Positions 1 to 8,747 of a stretch of 64,000 bases of DNA are shown piece after piece. The translations under genes were made by a program, and so were the position numbers. Every line of letters begins with the position of its first letter. The first letter of the stretch is position 1. The DNA is from Nocardia iowensis (GTDB lineage Bacteria > Actinomycetota > Actinomycetes > Mycobacteriales > Mycobacteriaceae): positions 4,278,001-4,342,000 of the forward strand of contig NZ_CP078145.1 of the NCBI RefSeq assembly GCF_019222765.1. Reading direction: 5' to 3'. The notes beneath the pieces were generated by a model that was not told the origin of the DNA, ran no database searches, and saw nothing but the letters and a program-made list of their open reading frames with translations.

Positions 1-1103
1 CATTGCCTGATTTCCCGGTACATCGCGAGATGCCGCCGCGCTGTCACATCCCAGGAGAATGTTTCCGCGTGCGCCCGGCATTGTTCGGGGGTGGGCACGG
101 TGCCGTGCAGGGCGGTGACGATGCGCGCGCCGAGTGCGTCGGCGTCGCGGGCGGGCACGATGAGCGAAGGGTCGAGCCCGAGCACCGAATCCGGTAGGCC
201 GCCGCAGTCGGTGACGATCGGTGCGCGGCCCGCCGCCAGCGATTCGAGCGCGATCAAGCCGAACCCTTCGAGGGCGGTGGTCGGCACAACGGTCAGCTCG
301 GCCTGTTCGTAGAGTTCGGTAAGGCGCTGATCGTCGACGTGCCCGGCGAACTCGACCGAGGTCCCCAGTGACGTTGCGGCGGCGCGTAATTCGGTTTCCG
401 CTGTGCCGGTGCCGACGATGACCAGCCGAGTAGTGGGATGCTCGGCGAGCACACCGGGCCAGGCGCGCAGCAGGGTGTCGATGCCCATGCGGCGTTCGAG
501 TCTGCGAACACACAGCACCGTCCTGGTCTCCGATTGCTCTCGAATCGGTGCGGCGGAAAAGCGATTCAGGTCGACGCCTGGCGCGATGACCGCGATCCGG
601 TCGAGCGGAACCCGGTAGTCGGTATAAAGTACCTCGCGAAAGTGGTTGGACAGCACCACGAATCGGTCCGCGCCGAGGTAACGCAGCCGTTCGAGCGCAT
701 ACTTGGCACGCACCGCGATCGCGCTCTGCCCGGTGAGCCTGCTTTCGGCGGCCCACGGCCCATGAAAATGGACGACCAGCGGCAGCCGTCCACGCCGATC
801 GATGGCGGCGGGGCCATACAGGCAGAAGTGCCGGTCGAGCACGGTGCCGCGGTGCAGTTCGGTGCGATCGAGGAACGCCGTGCTCGCGCGGCGCAGGGTG
901 GATCCGCCCAGCCCACCCCAGGATCGGGCACCCGGCACCGCCGGGGATGCCCCGCCGAAGGCCGCCGCTGACACCTCGACCCCCGGCTGCCCGGCGAGGG
1001 CGTGGAACAGTTCGGTGAAATACCGATTGAGCCCACCCGGCGCGGACGCGAACCACTCGGATCCCGTCATGTGCACCCGGACTATCTCGGTACCTCCCGT
1101 CAC
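1..1103 (-). CDS. GT4-family glycosyltransferase, 3' end cut by window edge
   Basis: Retaining glycosyltransferase of family GT4 (GT-B fold), expected to move a sugar from a nucleotide-sugar donor onto a cell-surface glycan or lipid at the cytoplasmic face. About 367 residues are visible. An N-terminal acceptor-side loop reads GGLNRYFTEL, a central PGVDLNRF follows, and the donor-binding signature EGFGLIALESLAAG with the E-x7-E spacing is near the end. The reading frame runs off the left edge, so the C-terminus is missing. I chose the GTG at 1103 because AGGGGG lies 5 bases upstream and the frame continues IVRVHMTGSEWF, a typical first strand; ATG at 1070 is a weaker alternative. It begins the glycan cluster that extends to 14.5 kb. 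Family call is firm; the sugar and acceptor are unknown. Confidence 0.85.
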   Translation of the reverse strand, partial: MTGGTEIVRVHMTGSEWFASAPGGLNRYFTELFHALAGQPGVEVSAAAFGGASPAVPGARSWGGLGGSTLRRASTAFLDRTELHRGTVLDRHFCLYGPAAIDRRGRLPLVVHFHGPWAAESRLTGQSAIAVRAKYALERLRYLGADRFVVLSNHFREVLYTDYRVPLDRIAVIAPGVDLNRFSAAPIREQSETRTVLCVRRLERRMGIDTLLRAWPGVLAEHPTTRLVIVGTGTAETELRAAATSLGTSVEFAGHVDDQRLTELYEQAELTVVPTTALEGFGLIALESLAAGRAPIVTDCGGLPDSVLGLDPSLIVPARDADALGARIVTALHGTVPTPEQCRAHAETFSWDVTARRHLAMYREIRQ

Positions 1104-1219
1104 CCATGCCCCCTACTGGCGGTGATGGTGGACGAGCCGCTGTCGGTGAACTCGTCGCTCCCGCAAAAGTCTAGGGGACCAGCCCTTGCTGGGCGGGCAG
1201 TCGGCGAGCAATCGACGGG

Positions 1220-3025
1220 TCAACCGAGATCGAAGAGATTCGGCTGCCCGGTCCGGTAACGCGCGGCGTCCAGCTGCCGCAGCGGTTCGAACGCGGGAAT
1301 CGAATCGCGGGTGAACAATTGGACCCGCGCGGCGGGGGAGCCCGCGGCGTCCAGCAGCGCGTTGACCGCCGCACGGCCCGCCTCGTTGGCGCCCTCCATG
1401 GTGGCCAGGTCGAAGTTGGTCCGCACGTAGTCGGCGGCGAGGAACAGGTTGGGGATCTCGGTGTGTGCGGTCGGCCGCGCCGCCCAGGAGCCGATGGTGT
1501 TGACCAGCAATGGTTCATCGTTCTGGTTCTGGCCGTGCTGCCAGCTGATGCCGGGGTCGAGCAGCCAGTCCCGGACGATGCCGTCCTTCAGCTGGATTCG
1601 GCCGTCGTCGTTCAACGCGGCGGTCAGCTGCGCCCAGGTCTCCTGGTAGATCTCCTCGCGCGTGCAGTGTTTGGCGGTCTTGCCGAACAGGATGCCAGGG
1701 GTGTCCCAGTCGGCGATGTCGATGGTCAGACCGTCGACGATGGTGCCGTCGCCGTATTTCGCGGCGTAGTCGACGTCCCAGAACGCGCGCTGCGAGTACG
1801 TGGTCAGCCGCCATGGCGCGTCGAGGTAGATGTTGTATCCCGCACCGAGTTCCAGCTTCTCGGTGACGAACATCTGCATGCCGTTCATCCAGTCGAGGGT
1901 GAGCTCGTCCATTCGCGCCAGCTGGGGATCGAGACCGCGAATTTCGGGCGACCACAGGCGTCGGGCGCGGTCCGTCGGTACCGCGCAGACGTACCAGTCG
2001 GCCTGATGAAGGCGGGTCGCGCCGTCCGGCTGACGGATGCGTGCGCCGCCGATCCGGTTGCCGTCCACCACGAAGCCGTCCAGCGCGTGGCCGGGTAGGA
2101 ATCGGACGCCCCTATCGCGCAGCAGCGCGATCCACGGATCCAGCCATGCCTCGTTGGTCGGGCCGTTGAGCACCTCGTAGACCTTCGGGCCGCCGGTGAG
2201 CTCTTGCAGCAACGCGATGAAGAAGCCCTCCATCATGTTGCCCATCGTCCGGGTGCTGGCGACGTATTCCTTCGCCGCGACGAGGGCGCGCGTCAAACCC
2301 GTTGCGGCCAAGGCCTGGAACTGCGTGGACCGGGTCGCGGCGCCGACGAAGTCCCACCAGCTGACGTGTTCCCACTGCCCGAATCGGCGCTCTTCGCTGG
2401 AGGTCAGGTAGGTGACGACCCGTCCGGCCATGTGGATCGCCTCGGGTAGCGGGATGAGGTTGTTCTTCAAGAACACCTCGATCAGGATGCGCTGCAACCC
2501 CTCCGGCGTGCGGGCCTGCTGCGGATCGAAATAGAACCCGAACATGAGCGGGAATCCGTCCGGCAGATTCCCGGCCCGTGGATAGCGCGGGTCGTTGACC
2601 GAGAACGGAATCAGGTTGTCGCGGACCGTGTTCCGCGTCCCCGGTAGCGGAATGCGGCGCATGGTGTCGTGCACGTGGTGATAGAACGAGGTGAAGCCGC
2701 GGGCGCCGTGCTCACCGGGTAGCGGTGCGCGGCCACCGATCCCCGTTCCCGGCAGTGGGATAGTGCGCGACTTGCCGCCGAGCTCCTTGCGGTCGAAGAC
2801 GGTCACCTCGAAACCCCGTTCGGCGAGCTCATGGGCCGCGGTGAGTCCGCCGATCCCGGCGCCGAGCACCGCGACGCTGTTGCGGGGCGGGCCGTTTCGC
2901 CTGCGACCGACCTGCGCAGCCGCCGGGCCCGCGGTCGCCGCCAAACCGGCGGCCCCGGCCAAACCCGCCGCACCACGCAGTACCAACCGCCTGCTGACCG
3001 CGGTGTCCCGATATTGAGCTGTCAC
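1220..3025 (-). CDS. Tat-exported FAD-dependent amine-oxidase-type oxidoreductase
   Basis: A 601-residue flavoprotein. The N-terminus has a twin-arginine signal (SRRLVL at 11-16, then an Ala/Gly-rich stretch to about 37), so it is probably exported folded. A Rossmann FAD-binding motif VLGAGIGGLTAAHELAERG follows at about 53-71, then an acidic end of strand two (VFDR). The layout resembles the phytoene-desaturase / hydroxysqualene-dehydroxylase branch of the amine oxidase superfamily, so the substrate may be a lipid or isoprenoid; that is inference. The start is GTG with GGGGT about 8 bases upstream. It is divergent from a TetR gene 101 bp away, and a 28-bp near-palindrome in between suggests repression by that TetR. 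Confidence 0.8.
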   Translation of the reverse strand: MTAQYRDTAVSRRLVLRGAAGLAGAAGLAATAGPAAAQVGRRRNGPPRNSVAVLGAGIGGLTAAHELAERGFEVTVFDRKELGGKSRTIPLPGTGIGGRAPLPGEHGARGFTSFYHHVHDTMRRIPLPGTRNTVRDNLIPFSVNDPRYPRAGNLPDGFPLMFGFYFDPQQARTPEGLQRILIEVFLKNNLIPLPEAIHMAGRVVTYLTSSEERRFGQWEHVSWWDFVGAATRSTQFQALAATGLTRALVAAKEYVASTRTMGNMMEGFFIALLQELTGGPKVYEVLNGPTNEAWLDPWIALLRDRGVRFLPGHALDGFVVDGNRIGGARIRQPDGATRLHQADWYVCAVPTDRARRLWSPEIRGLDPQLARMDELTLDWMNGMQMFVTEKLELGAGYNIYLDAPWRLTTYSQRAFWDVDYAAKYGDGTIVDGLTIDIADWDTPGILFGKTAKHCTREEIYQETWAQLTAALNDDGRIQLKDGIVRDWLLDPGISWQHGQNQNDEPLLVNTIGSWAARPTAHTEIPNLFLAADYVRTNFDLATMEGANEAGRAAVNALLDAAGSPAARVQLFTRDSIPAFEPLRQLDAARYRTGQPNLFDLG

Positions 3026-3042
3026 TGCACGACCCCGTTCGC

Positions 3043-3070
3043 AAATCTGACGATTCTGATCGTCATATTT
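3043..3070. promoter_or_regulatory. 28-bp near-palindrome, probable TetR operator
   Basis: Arms AAATCTGACGAT and ATCGTCATATTT flank a TCTG centre; 11 of 12 arm positions are complementary. It lies in the 101-bp divergent spacer between the flavin oxidoreductase (start 3025) and the TetR gene (start 3127), placed to control both promoters. The TetR assignment is by position only. Confidence 0.6.
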
Positions 3071-3126
3071 AGCAGATGGACGCTCGCGATGGGAGACAAT
3101 GCGGAGATGACGAGGAAGGACCAGCG

Positions 3127-3822
3127 ATGAGCAGCGCTCCCAAGCAGCGACGACCGGTGCGGCCCTACGGCGGGATCGATGCGGCCGATCGGGTCGCGGC
3201 GCGGCGCGGCAAGCTGCTCGACTCGGGTCTGGAACTGTTCGGCACGCGGGGCTACGCGGCGACCGGGGTCAAGGACCTGTGCCGGACCGCGGGACTCACC
3301 GACCGGTACTTCTACGAATCCTTCGGCGGCACCAAGGAACTGTTCGCCGCCGTGTTCGACCGTGTCATCGACGAACTGTTCGAGGCGGTCGCTGTCGCGG
3401 TCGACGGCGAACCGCCGCGAGGAACCCGCAAGCTGCACGCGGGCATCGGCACGTACCTCACCGCACTAGCCGAGGATCCGCGCAAACTCCGGATCATCTT
3501 CGTCGAACCCACCGGGGCGGGCGCGGAACACCGCATGCGGGAGGCATTGTGGCGGTTCGCCAGGTTGGTGGCCGAGACCGCTACCGCCGCCCGCCCCGAA
3601 GCACGGCCACCCGCGGTACTGGTGGACATCTATGCGCTGTCGGTCGTCGGCATGCTCGAGCGCGTGCTGGTGGAGAAGCAGGGCGGGCGGCTGGACGTGC
3701 CGATGGCCGAGTTGGTGGACTATTGCACGGCATTCGCCGGTGCGTCGCTGGCCGCGCTCTACACCGGCCGGATAACCGAACAAGCCGGTCGCTCCGAAGT
3801 CGGCTCCGGCACTACGGACTGA
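3127..3822 (+). CDS. TetR/AcrR-family transcriptional regulator
   Basis: A 231-residue TetR-type repressor. The N-terminal helix-turn-helix spans about residues 25-70 and includes LLDSGLELFGTRGYAATGV followed by GLTDRYFYESF, the usual recognition-helix pattern. The rest is a ligand-binding helical domain typical of the family. The frame is open further upstream, but ATG at 3127 has AGGAAGGA 6-7 bases ahead, so I start there. It is divergent from the Tat-exported flavin oxidoreductase and probably controls it and itself through the palindrome at 3043-3070. The inducer is unknown. Confidence 0.88.
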   Translation: MSSAPKQRRPVRPYGGIDAADRVAARRGKLLDSGLELFGTRGYAATGVKDLCRTAGLTDRYFYESFGGTKELFAAVFDRVIDELFEAVAVAVDGEPPRGTRKLHAGIGTYLTALAEDPRKLRIIFVEPTGAGAEHRMREALWRFARLVAETATAARPEARPPAVLVDIYALSVVGMLERVLVEKQGGRLDVPMAELVDYCTAFAGASLAALYTGRITEQAGRSEVGSGTTD

Positions 3823-3894
3823 CGCGCTCGTCGCTCTCGGTTAACTCTCCGGTCGGTAGCCGCGATGCATAGCGTGAGGTAGATTTCACAACGA

Positions 3895-3913
3895 GTTCGT
3901 GCTCGGCACGAAC
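3895..3913. promoter_or_regulatory. Perfect inverted repeat upstream of pyruvyl-transferase gene
   Basis: GTTCGTGC - TCG - GCACGAAC, perfect 8-bp arms with a 3-base centre, 35 bp before the GTG at 3948. As RNA it would be a tight hairpin; as DNA it could be an operator, or end the upstream TetR transcript. There is no T-tract, so I do not call it a terminator. Confidence 0.4.
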
Positions 3914-3947
3914 CGACCCGCGGGGGACTGGCGGGAGGACATGCACA

Positions 3948-5330
3948 GTGGGGACCCAGGGTTCCGCGGCCGAGCGAGCCGGTATCGCCGAGGGCGATAT
4001 CCGAGTGCTGGTCGAAAACGGCGAATACTGGCTGCGCAATCGCGGCGATATCGCGATGATGGCCGTGACGGTCGAGCGACTGCGCGCCCGGTGGCCGCGT
4101 GCGCGGATCGGGGTCCTCACCCATCAGCCCGGCATCCTGCAGGCAATGCTGCCCGAGGCGGAACCGCTCTGCGGACCGGACTGGAATTGGCGTCCGGACG
4201 GCTGGCACGGCCGGCTCTCCCGCACGGCGGGAACACGATTGGTCGGACCTGCCGCATTGCGCTGGCGGGCGGCGACGGACGGACCGAAGGACCGGCTACG
4301 GGCGCTCCGCTCCGCGGCGGCCCGGCGGCGGGCCGCCGGACCAGGTATCACCGAACACGTCACGGTGCCCGAAGACACCGAATTTCCGGTGGAGATCCCG
4401 GCCGCCGTCGAACAGGCATCCCTGGTGCTCGCGCTCGGCGGCGGGTACATGACCGATATCGACCGCTATCAGGCACACCGCACGTTGAACCTGCTCGAAC
4501 ACGCCCGATCGCTCGGCATTCCGACGGCGCTGGTCGGGCAGGGAGTCGGTCCGCTGCGCGATCCGGCTCTGCTGCGCCGCGCGAGCGAAGTACTGCCGGG
4601 CGTCGGCTTCCTGGCGCTGCGCGAAGGACGGCGCGGCCCGGAACTGCTGGCGCGGTTGGGTGTCGCGCCCGAGCGGGTGCTGGTCACCGGTGACGACGCG
4701 GTCGAATTCAGCTATCGCCTGCGGCAGGCCAAGATCGGCGCGGATATCGGATTGTGCCTGCGGATCGCCGACTACTCGCGGGTCAGTGCGGCCGCGCAGG
4801 CGACGCTGGGCCGGGTGGTCCGCGCCTGCGCCGGGCAGCTCGGCGCGGGTGTGGTGCCGCTGATCATCTCCGAATACGCCTCCGAGGACCGGCTTTCCAC
4901 GCTGCCGCTGCTTGCGGGTGCGAGCGGTGCTCGGCCCGCCGTCGGCCGTGGCGGCACCCCACACGATGTCGCCAGGCAGGTCGCGGGCTGCCGGGTACTG
5001 GTCACCAGCGCCTACCATCTCGCGGTTTTCGCACTGTCCCAAGGTATTCCGGCGGTCGGCATCACCGCCTCGGAGTATTACGACGACAAGTTCCACGGGC
5101 TGGCCCAGATGTTCGGCACCGGGCTGCGGATCGTGCACCTCGACGACCCGGCGTTGGATCAGACGCTGACCGACGCGGTGCGCGACCTGTGGGACGAGGC
5201 CCCCTCGGTGCGAGATGCTTTGCAGCAGAAGGCGGTCGAACAGATCGACGCCAGCAGGGCCGGGCTCGAACGGGTCTTCCGGCTGGTGGAAAGCGGCCCG
5301 GTGCGCCCGGGTCATCACCGAGGGGGATAA
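3948..5330 (+). CDS. Polysaccharide pyruvyl transferase family protein
   Basis: A 460-residue member of the polysaccharide pyruvyl transferase (WcaK/CsaB) family, whose members attach ketal pyruvate to hexoses of surface polysaccharides using phosphoenolpyruvate. The family N-terminal motif is seen as NRGDIAMMAV (about 27-36). LALGGGYMTD and LVGQGVGPLRDP lie centrally, a conserved TGDDAVEF follows, and the C-terminal half has VTSAYHLAVFALSQGIPAVG, the typical S-x-R/Y-x-H donor-site loop. GTG at 3948 has GGGAGG 9 bases upstream. The next gene starts 3 bases after the stop, so the two are coupled. Exact reaction and acceptor are not shown by sequence. Confidence 0.82.
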   Translation: MGTQGSAAERAGIAEGDIRVLVENGEYWLRNRGDIAMMAVTVERLRARWPRARIGVLTHQPGILQAMLPEAEPLCGPDWNWRPDGWHGRLSRTAGTRLVGPAALRWRAATDGPKDRLRALRSAAARRRAAGPGITEHVTVPEDTEFPVEIPAAVEQASLVLALGGGYMTDIDRYQAHRTLNLLEHARSLGIPTALVGQGVGPLRDPALLRRASEVLPGVGFLALREGRRGPELLARLGVAPERVLVTGDDAVEFSYRLRQAKIGADIGLCLRIADYSRVSAAAQATLGRVVRACAGQLGAGVVPLIISEYASEDRLSTLPLLAGASGARPAVGRGGTPHDVARQVAGCRVLVTSAYHLAVFALSQGIPAVGITASEYYDDKFHGLAQMFGTGLRIVHLDDPALDQTLTDAVRDLWDEAPSVRDALQQKAVEQIDASRAGLERVFRLVESGPVRPGHHRGG

Positions 5331-5333
5331 CTG

Positions 5334-6173
5334 ATGACGACACTGTCGGTTTGCGTACCGGCGTATAACTCGGAACGCACGCTGGCCACGACACTGCGCT
5401 CGGTGCTCGACCAGGACGTGGATTTCGAACTCGTCGTGCTGGACAACGCCAGTACCGACGAGACCGGCGCCATCGCGTACTCCTTCGACGATCCGCGGCT
5501 CCGGGTGCTGCGCAACGACACCGTGCTGCCGATCGGGGACAACTGGAACAAGGCGATCCGCGCGTCCACCGGTGACCTGGTGAAGGTCGTCTGCGCCGAC
5601 GATGTGCTGCGCCCGGGTGCGCTGGCCGCGCAACTCGCGGTGATGACCGGCGACCCGTCCATCGCCATCTCGTCGAGCCGGTTCGAAGTGATCGACGAGG
5701 ACGGCGCAGTGCTCGAGACCGGGCTCGGCCTGGCCGGATTGCTCGGCAGGCAGTCCGCGCGGGCGCTGGCACGGGTCATCGTGCGGCGGGGGCCCGCCGA
5801 CTTCGGGCCGACCGCGGCAGCGATGTTCTATCGCAAGCACTTCGATCTGGTCGGCGGGTTGCGTGGCGACCTGGTGTTTCCGATGGACGTCGACCTATTC
5901 GCCAGGGTCTCGTCGTTCGGGGAGTTCTTCGGGATGACCGAAATCCTGGCCGCCTGGCGCAATTCGTCGTTCAACCTGTGCAGCCGCACCTCGACGGTGA
6001 GCAAGCTGACCGACATGTACCGCTTCCACCACCGCATCGCGGGCGACTATCCGCACCTGGTGAGCCGTGGCGACGTGCTCGCGGGTGACACCCGGCTGGC
6101 CCGAGCGGCGTTGCACCGCTTGCGGGTTCGCACGGTGGCCACCGTACGGAATCGGCCGGATCTGCTGGTCTGA
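5334..6173 (+). CDS. GT2-family glycosyltransferase
   Basis: A 279-residue inverting glycosyltransferase of family GT2 (GT-A fold). The N-terminus LSVCVPAYNSERTLATTL and the strand ELVVLDNASTDET form the nucleotide-binding half; VVCADDVLRPGA is the expected acidic metal-binding motif. It starts 3 bases after the pyruvyl-transferase-family gene, so the two are co-transcribed and probably act on the same surface glycan. A bidirectional hairpin terminator follows at 6199-6233. Donor and acceptor sugars cannot be told. Confidence 0.87.
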   Translation: MTTLSVCVPAYNSERTLATTLRSVLDQDVDFELVVLDNASTDETGAIAYSFDDPRLRVLRNDTVLPIGDNWNKAIRASTGDLVKVVCADDVLRPGALAAQLAVMTGDPSIAISSSRFEVIDEDGAVLETGLGLAGLLGRQSARALARVIVRRGPADFGPTAAAMFYRKHFDLVGGLRGDLVFPMDVDLFARVSSFGEFFGMTEILAAWRNSSFNLCSRTSTVSKLTDMYRFHHRIAGDYPHLVSRGDVLAGDTRLARAALHRLRVRTVATVRNRPDLLV

Positions 6174-6198
6174 AGTACTGCTCGGCGAAGCGGCGAAC

Positions 6199-6233
6199 GC
6201 CGGAACCGAGTCGCGACGGAACTCGGTCCCGGC
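6199..6233. terminator. Hairpin between convergent genes
   Basis: GCCGG-A-ACCGAGT, a 9-base loop, ACTCGGT-C-CCGGC: twelve pairs with one mismatch. It sits between the GT2 gene ending at 6173 on + and the porin ending at 6261 on -, and could serve both. There is no strong T-tract, as is usual in high-GC actinobacteria. Confidence 0.6.
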
Positions 6234-6260
6234 GGTCACCAGGAAGACCGAACGGCTATC

Positions 6261-6899
6261 TCAGATCGTCCAAAGTCGTCCGTAGGTGTACACCGCGTCA
6301 CCGCTGGAACTGACCACCTTGACGAACGGCCGAATCGTGGTCTGCCCGACCACACCGGTGACGGTGCCGTGGAAGCCGGACATCCGGAGGAATCCCGCCG
6401 CGCCGGAGATGTCGCCACCAGCGCATTCCACCGTCTGGATACCGGGGCCGAAGCCGACCTCGATTTCGACACCCGCCCGGGGAATCAAACCGTCCAGCTT
6501 GAGGATCGCGCCGTCGCCGCCGCCGAGATCCACCCCCAGACCGGGGGTCGAGTAGTTGAACTTCAACTTCCCGCTCAGCGTCGCGGGGTAGCCGACCTGA
6601 TAGCCGATGGTGATGTGCCCGCGCCAGTCGCCGGCGTTCGGCCCGGCGACCCGGTATGCGGCCTCGCCATTGTGAAACCACTCGCGCGTCAACGGATTTC
6701 CGTCCAGCGGCGGCACGAAGTCGATACGAGTGTCGGATTGGATCGCCTCGATCGAGCGATCCTGCTGATCGATGATCTGGTTACTGCTGTCGACGACCGC
6801 TCCCGCGGCGCCGGTGCCGAAGACCAGCCCCGATGTCACGATCGTTGCGATCGCGAACAGGCGGATGCCTCGGCCGCATTGCTGCGTAATGTCCCTCAT
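6261..6899 (-). CDS. MspA-family porin
   Basis: A 212-residue secreted protein of the MspA family, octameric outer-membrane (mycomembrane) porins for small hydrophilic solutes. The signal peptide covers about residues 1-34 (RLFAIATIVTSGLVF then GAAGAVVD). The mature part carries the MspA pattern: WFHNGEAAYRV, a GHITIGYQVGYPATLSG strand pair, glycine-rich LGVDLGGGDG, and VGFGPGIQ near the end. A longer frame exists upstream, but ATG at 6899 has AAAGGGGAAAA a suitable distance ahead and gives a clean signal peptide. It stands alone between two glycan-synthesis blocks. Its presence supports a mycolate-bearing host. Confidence 0.87.
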   Translation of the reverse strand: MRDITQQCGRGIRLFAIATIVTSGLVFGTGAAGAVVDSSNQIIDQQDRSIEAIQSDTRIDFVPPLDGNPLTREWFHNGEAAYRVAGPNAGDWRGHITIGYQVGYPATLSGKLKFNYSTPGLGVDLGGGDGAILKLDGLIPRAGVEIEVGFGPGIQTVECAGGDISGAAGFLRMSGFHGTVTGVVGQTTIRPFVKVVSSSGDAVYTYGRLWTI

Positions 6900-7014
6900 C
6901 TGGTTTTCCCCTTTTGCACACACACCTGGCCGAGCTCGGTAACGAATCATGTCATAACAAGCCATTGCGCAATCGAACAACAAACCCGTTGGGGGACAGC
7001 GAATTCGAGGCAAA

Positions 7015-8127
7015 TCATCCTCCCCGCACGGTCGAGTCGGCCGGGTTGTCGACGATCCAGCAACCGTCGAGCTCCGGATAGCGGGCGCGGACCTCCGGCA
7101 GCAGATCGGGCAGCGTCAGCAGCACGAGATCCGGTCGGGCGGCGACGAGTTCGCCTGGCGCGATGATAGGCACATCGGTGCCGGGCATCCGGTGGCCCTG
7201 CTTGGCCGGCGCCGCGTCGGCAACGGCCGTGATCAGTCCGCGGTCGACGCCCGCCAGACTGAACAGCGCCACCGCGCGCGATGCCGCGCCGTACGCGTAG
7301 ACCCGGTCGCCCTGTATCGCATGCCGGGTGAGCCAGCGCCGCAACGCTTCGGCGTGCCCGTCGGCGGCCTGCTGCAAGCGGCGAACGGCAGCGGGCTCGG
7401 TGTATCGGTCCTCCTGCCGCCGGATTTCGTATGTCGCGGCATCGGGTCGATGCGTGCCGTGGCGCGCGGCGACGAGCACGGTGCCCCCGTACAGGTCGAA
7501 CCGCCACGCGGTGGTGATGCTCATGCCCGCGCGTTCCAGTAGCCGAGCGAGCGCGGACAGCGAGTAATAGGCAAAGTGGCCGTGCCGCAGCGCATTCCAC
7601 TGGCCGGTGGCAACGATGGTGGCCAGCGAATGGAATTGGATCAAGAGCAGACCGTCCGGCGCGGTGGCCGCGGCCCGTTCGGCGAAGGCCGCCCGCTGAT
7701 CGGGCTCGTGCATCAGGCCGAAACAGTCCAGCACCACGTCGGCGACGTCACCGGTGGGGAGGTAGCCGCGCTCGGTCAGCAGCGGCAGCCAGGTGCCGCC
7801 GTGCGGACTGCCGAACTCGCGCACGGTCTTTCCGCGTAGCAGGCCGGATTCCGCGACCTTGGCGACGGCGGCCGCGGCCTGTTCGCGCAGCGCGGCCGGT
7901 TCGATGCCACGCGGCTCTTCGGTGCGGGTGTCGTCCTCGGCCAGCTGTGCGAGACCGCAGTGCGCGCACAGATCCATCCGCAGCGGGTGGGCGGTCTCGG
8001 CGAGGCCCACCGGCGTGCTGGCGAGCGGAAAGTAGTCGGCGGCGGGCACCAGGCCGAGATCGAGCACCGGGGCCAGTTCGGTGCCGTGGCAACCTCGACA
8101 GCGGTACCCGCTACTCGGCGGAACCAC
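7015..8127 (-). CDS. Three-domain SAM methyltransferase (diverged sugar C-methyltransferase paralogue)
   Basis: A 370-residue protein with the layout of NDP-sugar C-3 methyltransferases: an N-terminal zinc-binding part (YRCRGC, then LCAHCGLAQL), a central SAM-binding fold, and a C-terminal Rossmann-like domain ending with LDGCWIVDNP. It is a paralogue of the enzyme at 11217-12503. Its SAM loop is altered (REFGSPHGGTW where the paralogue has VEVASNDGYLL), and the active-site segment reads GHFAYYS instead of EHFQYYT. GTG at 8127 is chosen because GGAAGAG precedes it by 6 bases; a start at 8190 would overlap the divergent epimerase gene. Its product is probably part of the deoxysugar pathway, but activity is uncertain. 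Confidence 0.72.
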   Translation of the reverse strand: MVPPSSGYRCRGCHGTELAPVLDLGLVPAADYFPLASTPVGLAETAHPLRMDLCAHCGLAQLAEDDTRTEEPRGIEPAALREQAAAAVAKVAESGLLRGKTVREFGSPHGGTWLPLLTERGYLPTGDVADVVLDCFGLMHEPDQRAAFAERAAATAPDGLLLIQFHSLATIVATGQWNALRHGHFAYYSLSALARLLERAGMSITTAWRFDLYGGTVLVAARHGTHRPDAATYEIRRQEDRYTEPAAVRRLQQAADGHAEALRRWLTRHAIQGDRVYAYGAASRAVALFSLAGVDRGLITAVADAAPAKQGHRMPGTDVPIIAPGELVAARPDLVLLTLPDLLPEVRARYPELDGCWIVDNPADSTVRGG

Positions 8128-8182
8128 GGCGGGCTCTTCCGTTGACGGCCGAAGACGCGGATCGGCGTGGCACCATGGCTGA

Positions 8183-8734
8183 GTGCGCATCGAGCAGACG
8201 GAGCTCGCCGATGTCCTTGTGCTGGTGCCGGACCCGTACCGCGACGAACGCGGCTTGTTCACCAGGACATTCGATGCGGTGGAGTTCGACACCTACCTCG
8301 ACATGCCGGGTGCGGCGGCCGCGTTCCAGCAGGATTCGCAATCCCGGTCGGCCGGGGGCGTGATCCGCGGCCTGCACGGCCGGATCGGGCGCGGCGAAGC
8401 GAAGCTGGTGCGCTGTGCGCACGGTGCGGTGTACGACGTGCTGGTCGACATTCGGCGCGGCTCGCCGACCTTCGGCCGGCAGCAGGCGTTCCGGCTCGAC
8501 GACGAGACGTTCCGGCACCTCTACGTGCCGCCCGGATTTCTGCACGGCTTCCAGGCGCTCACCGCGACCGCGGACGTCTGCTACCGCATCGACCGCCCGC
8601 ACGACCCCGCCGAGGACATCGGGGTCGCCTACGACGATCCCGACCTGGCCATCGCCTGGCCGCTGCCGGTCACCGTGGTATCGGCACGCGATGCCGCCGC
8701 GGGGAGCTGGCGGCAACTGCTCGCGGCGCTGTGA
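8183..8734 (+). CDS. dTDP-4-dehydrorhamnose 3,5-epimerase family protein (RmlC-like)
   Basis: A 183-residue cupin of the RmlC family, which inverts C3 and/or C5 of nucleotide 4-keto-6-deoxyhexoses. Visible are the N-terminal PYRDERGLFTRTF, the catalytic-histidine segment GVIRGLHGRIG, LVRCAHGAVYDVLVDIRRGSPTFG compressed over two strands, VPPGFLHGFQ, and the C-terminal YDDPDLAIAWPL. The usual HYQ after the catalytic histidine is GRI here, so it may be a 3- or 5-only epimerase or act on an unusual sugar. GTG at 8183 is the only good start. It is divergent from the methyltransferase at 7015-8127 and convergent with the SDR gene at 8748. Confidence 0.8.
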   Translation: MRIEQTELADVLVLVPDPYRDERGLFTRTFDAVEFDTYLDMPGAAAAFQQDSQSRSAGGVIRGLHGRIGRGEAKLVRCAHGAVYDVLVDIRRGSPTFGRQQAFRLDDETFRHLYVPPGFLHGFQALTATADVCYRIDRPHDPAEDIGVAYDDPDLAIAWPLPVTVVSARDAAAGSWRQLLAAL

Positions 8735-8747
8735 CGGTGGCCGGTGC

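Noticed and set aside
8191..8292. Extended N-terminus of the methyltransferase to 8292
   Set aside because: It would overlap the divergent epimerase gene by more than 100 bp, and the extra part is Ser/Thr-rich with no zinc-motif homology.
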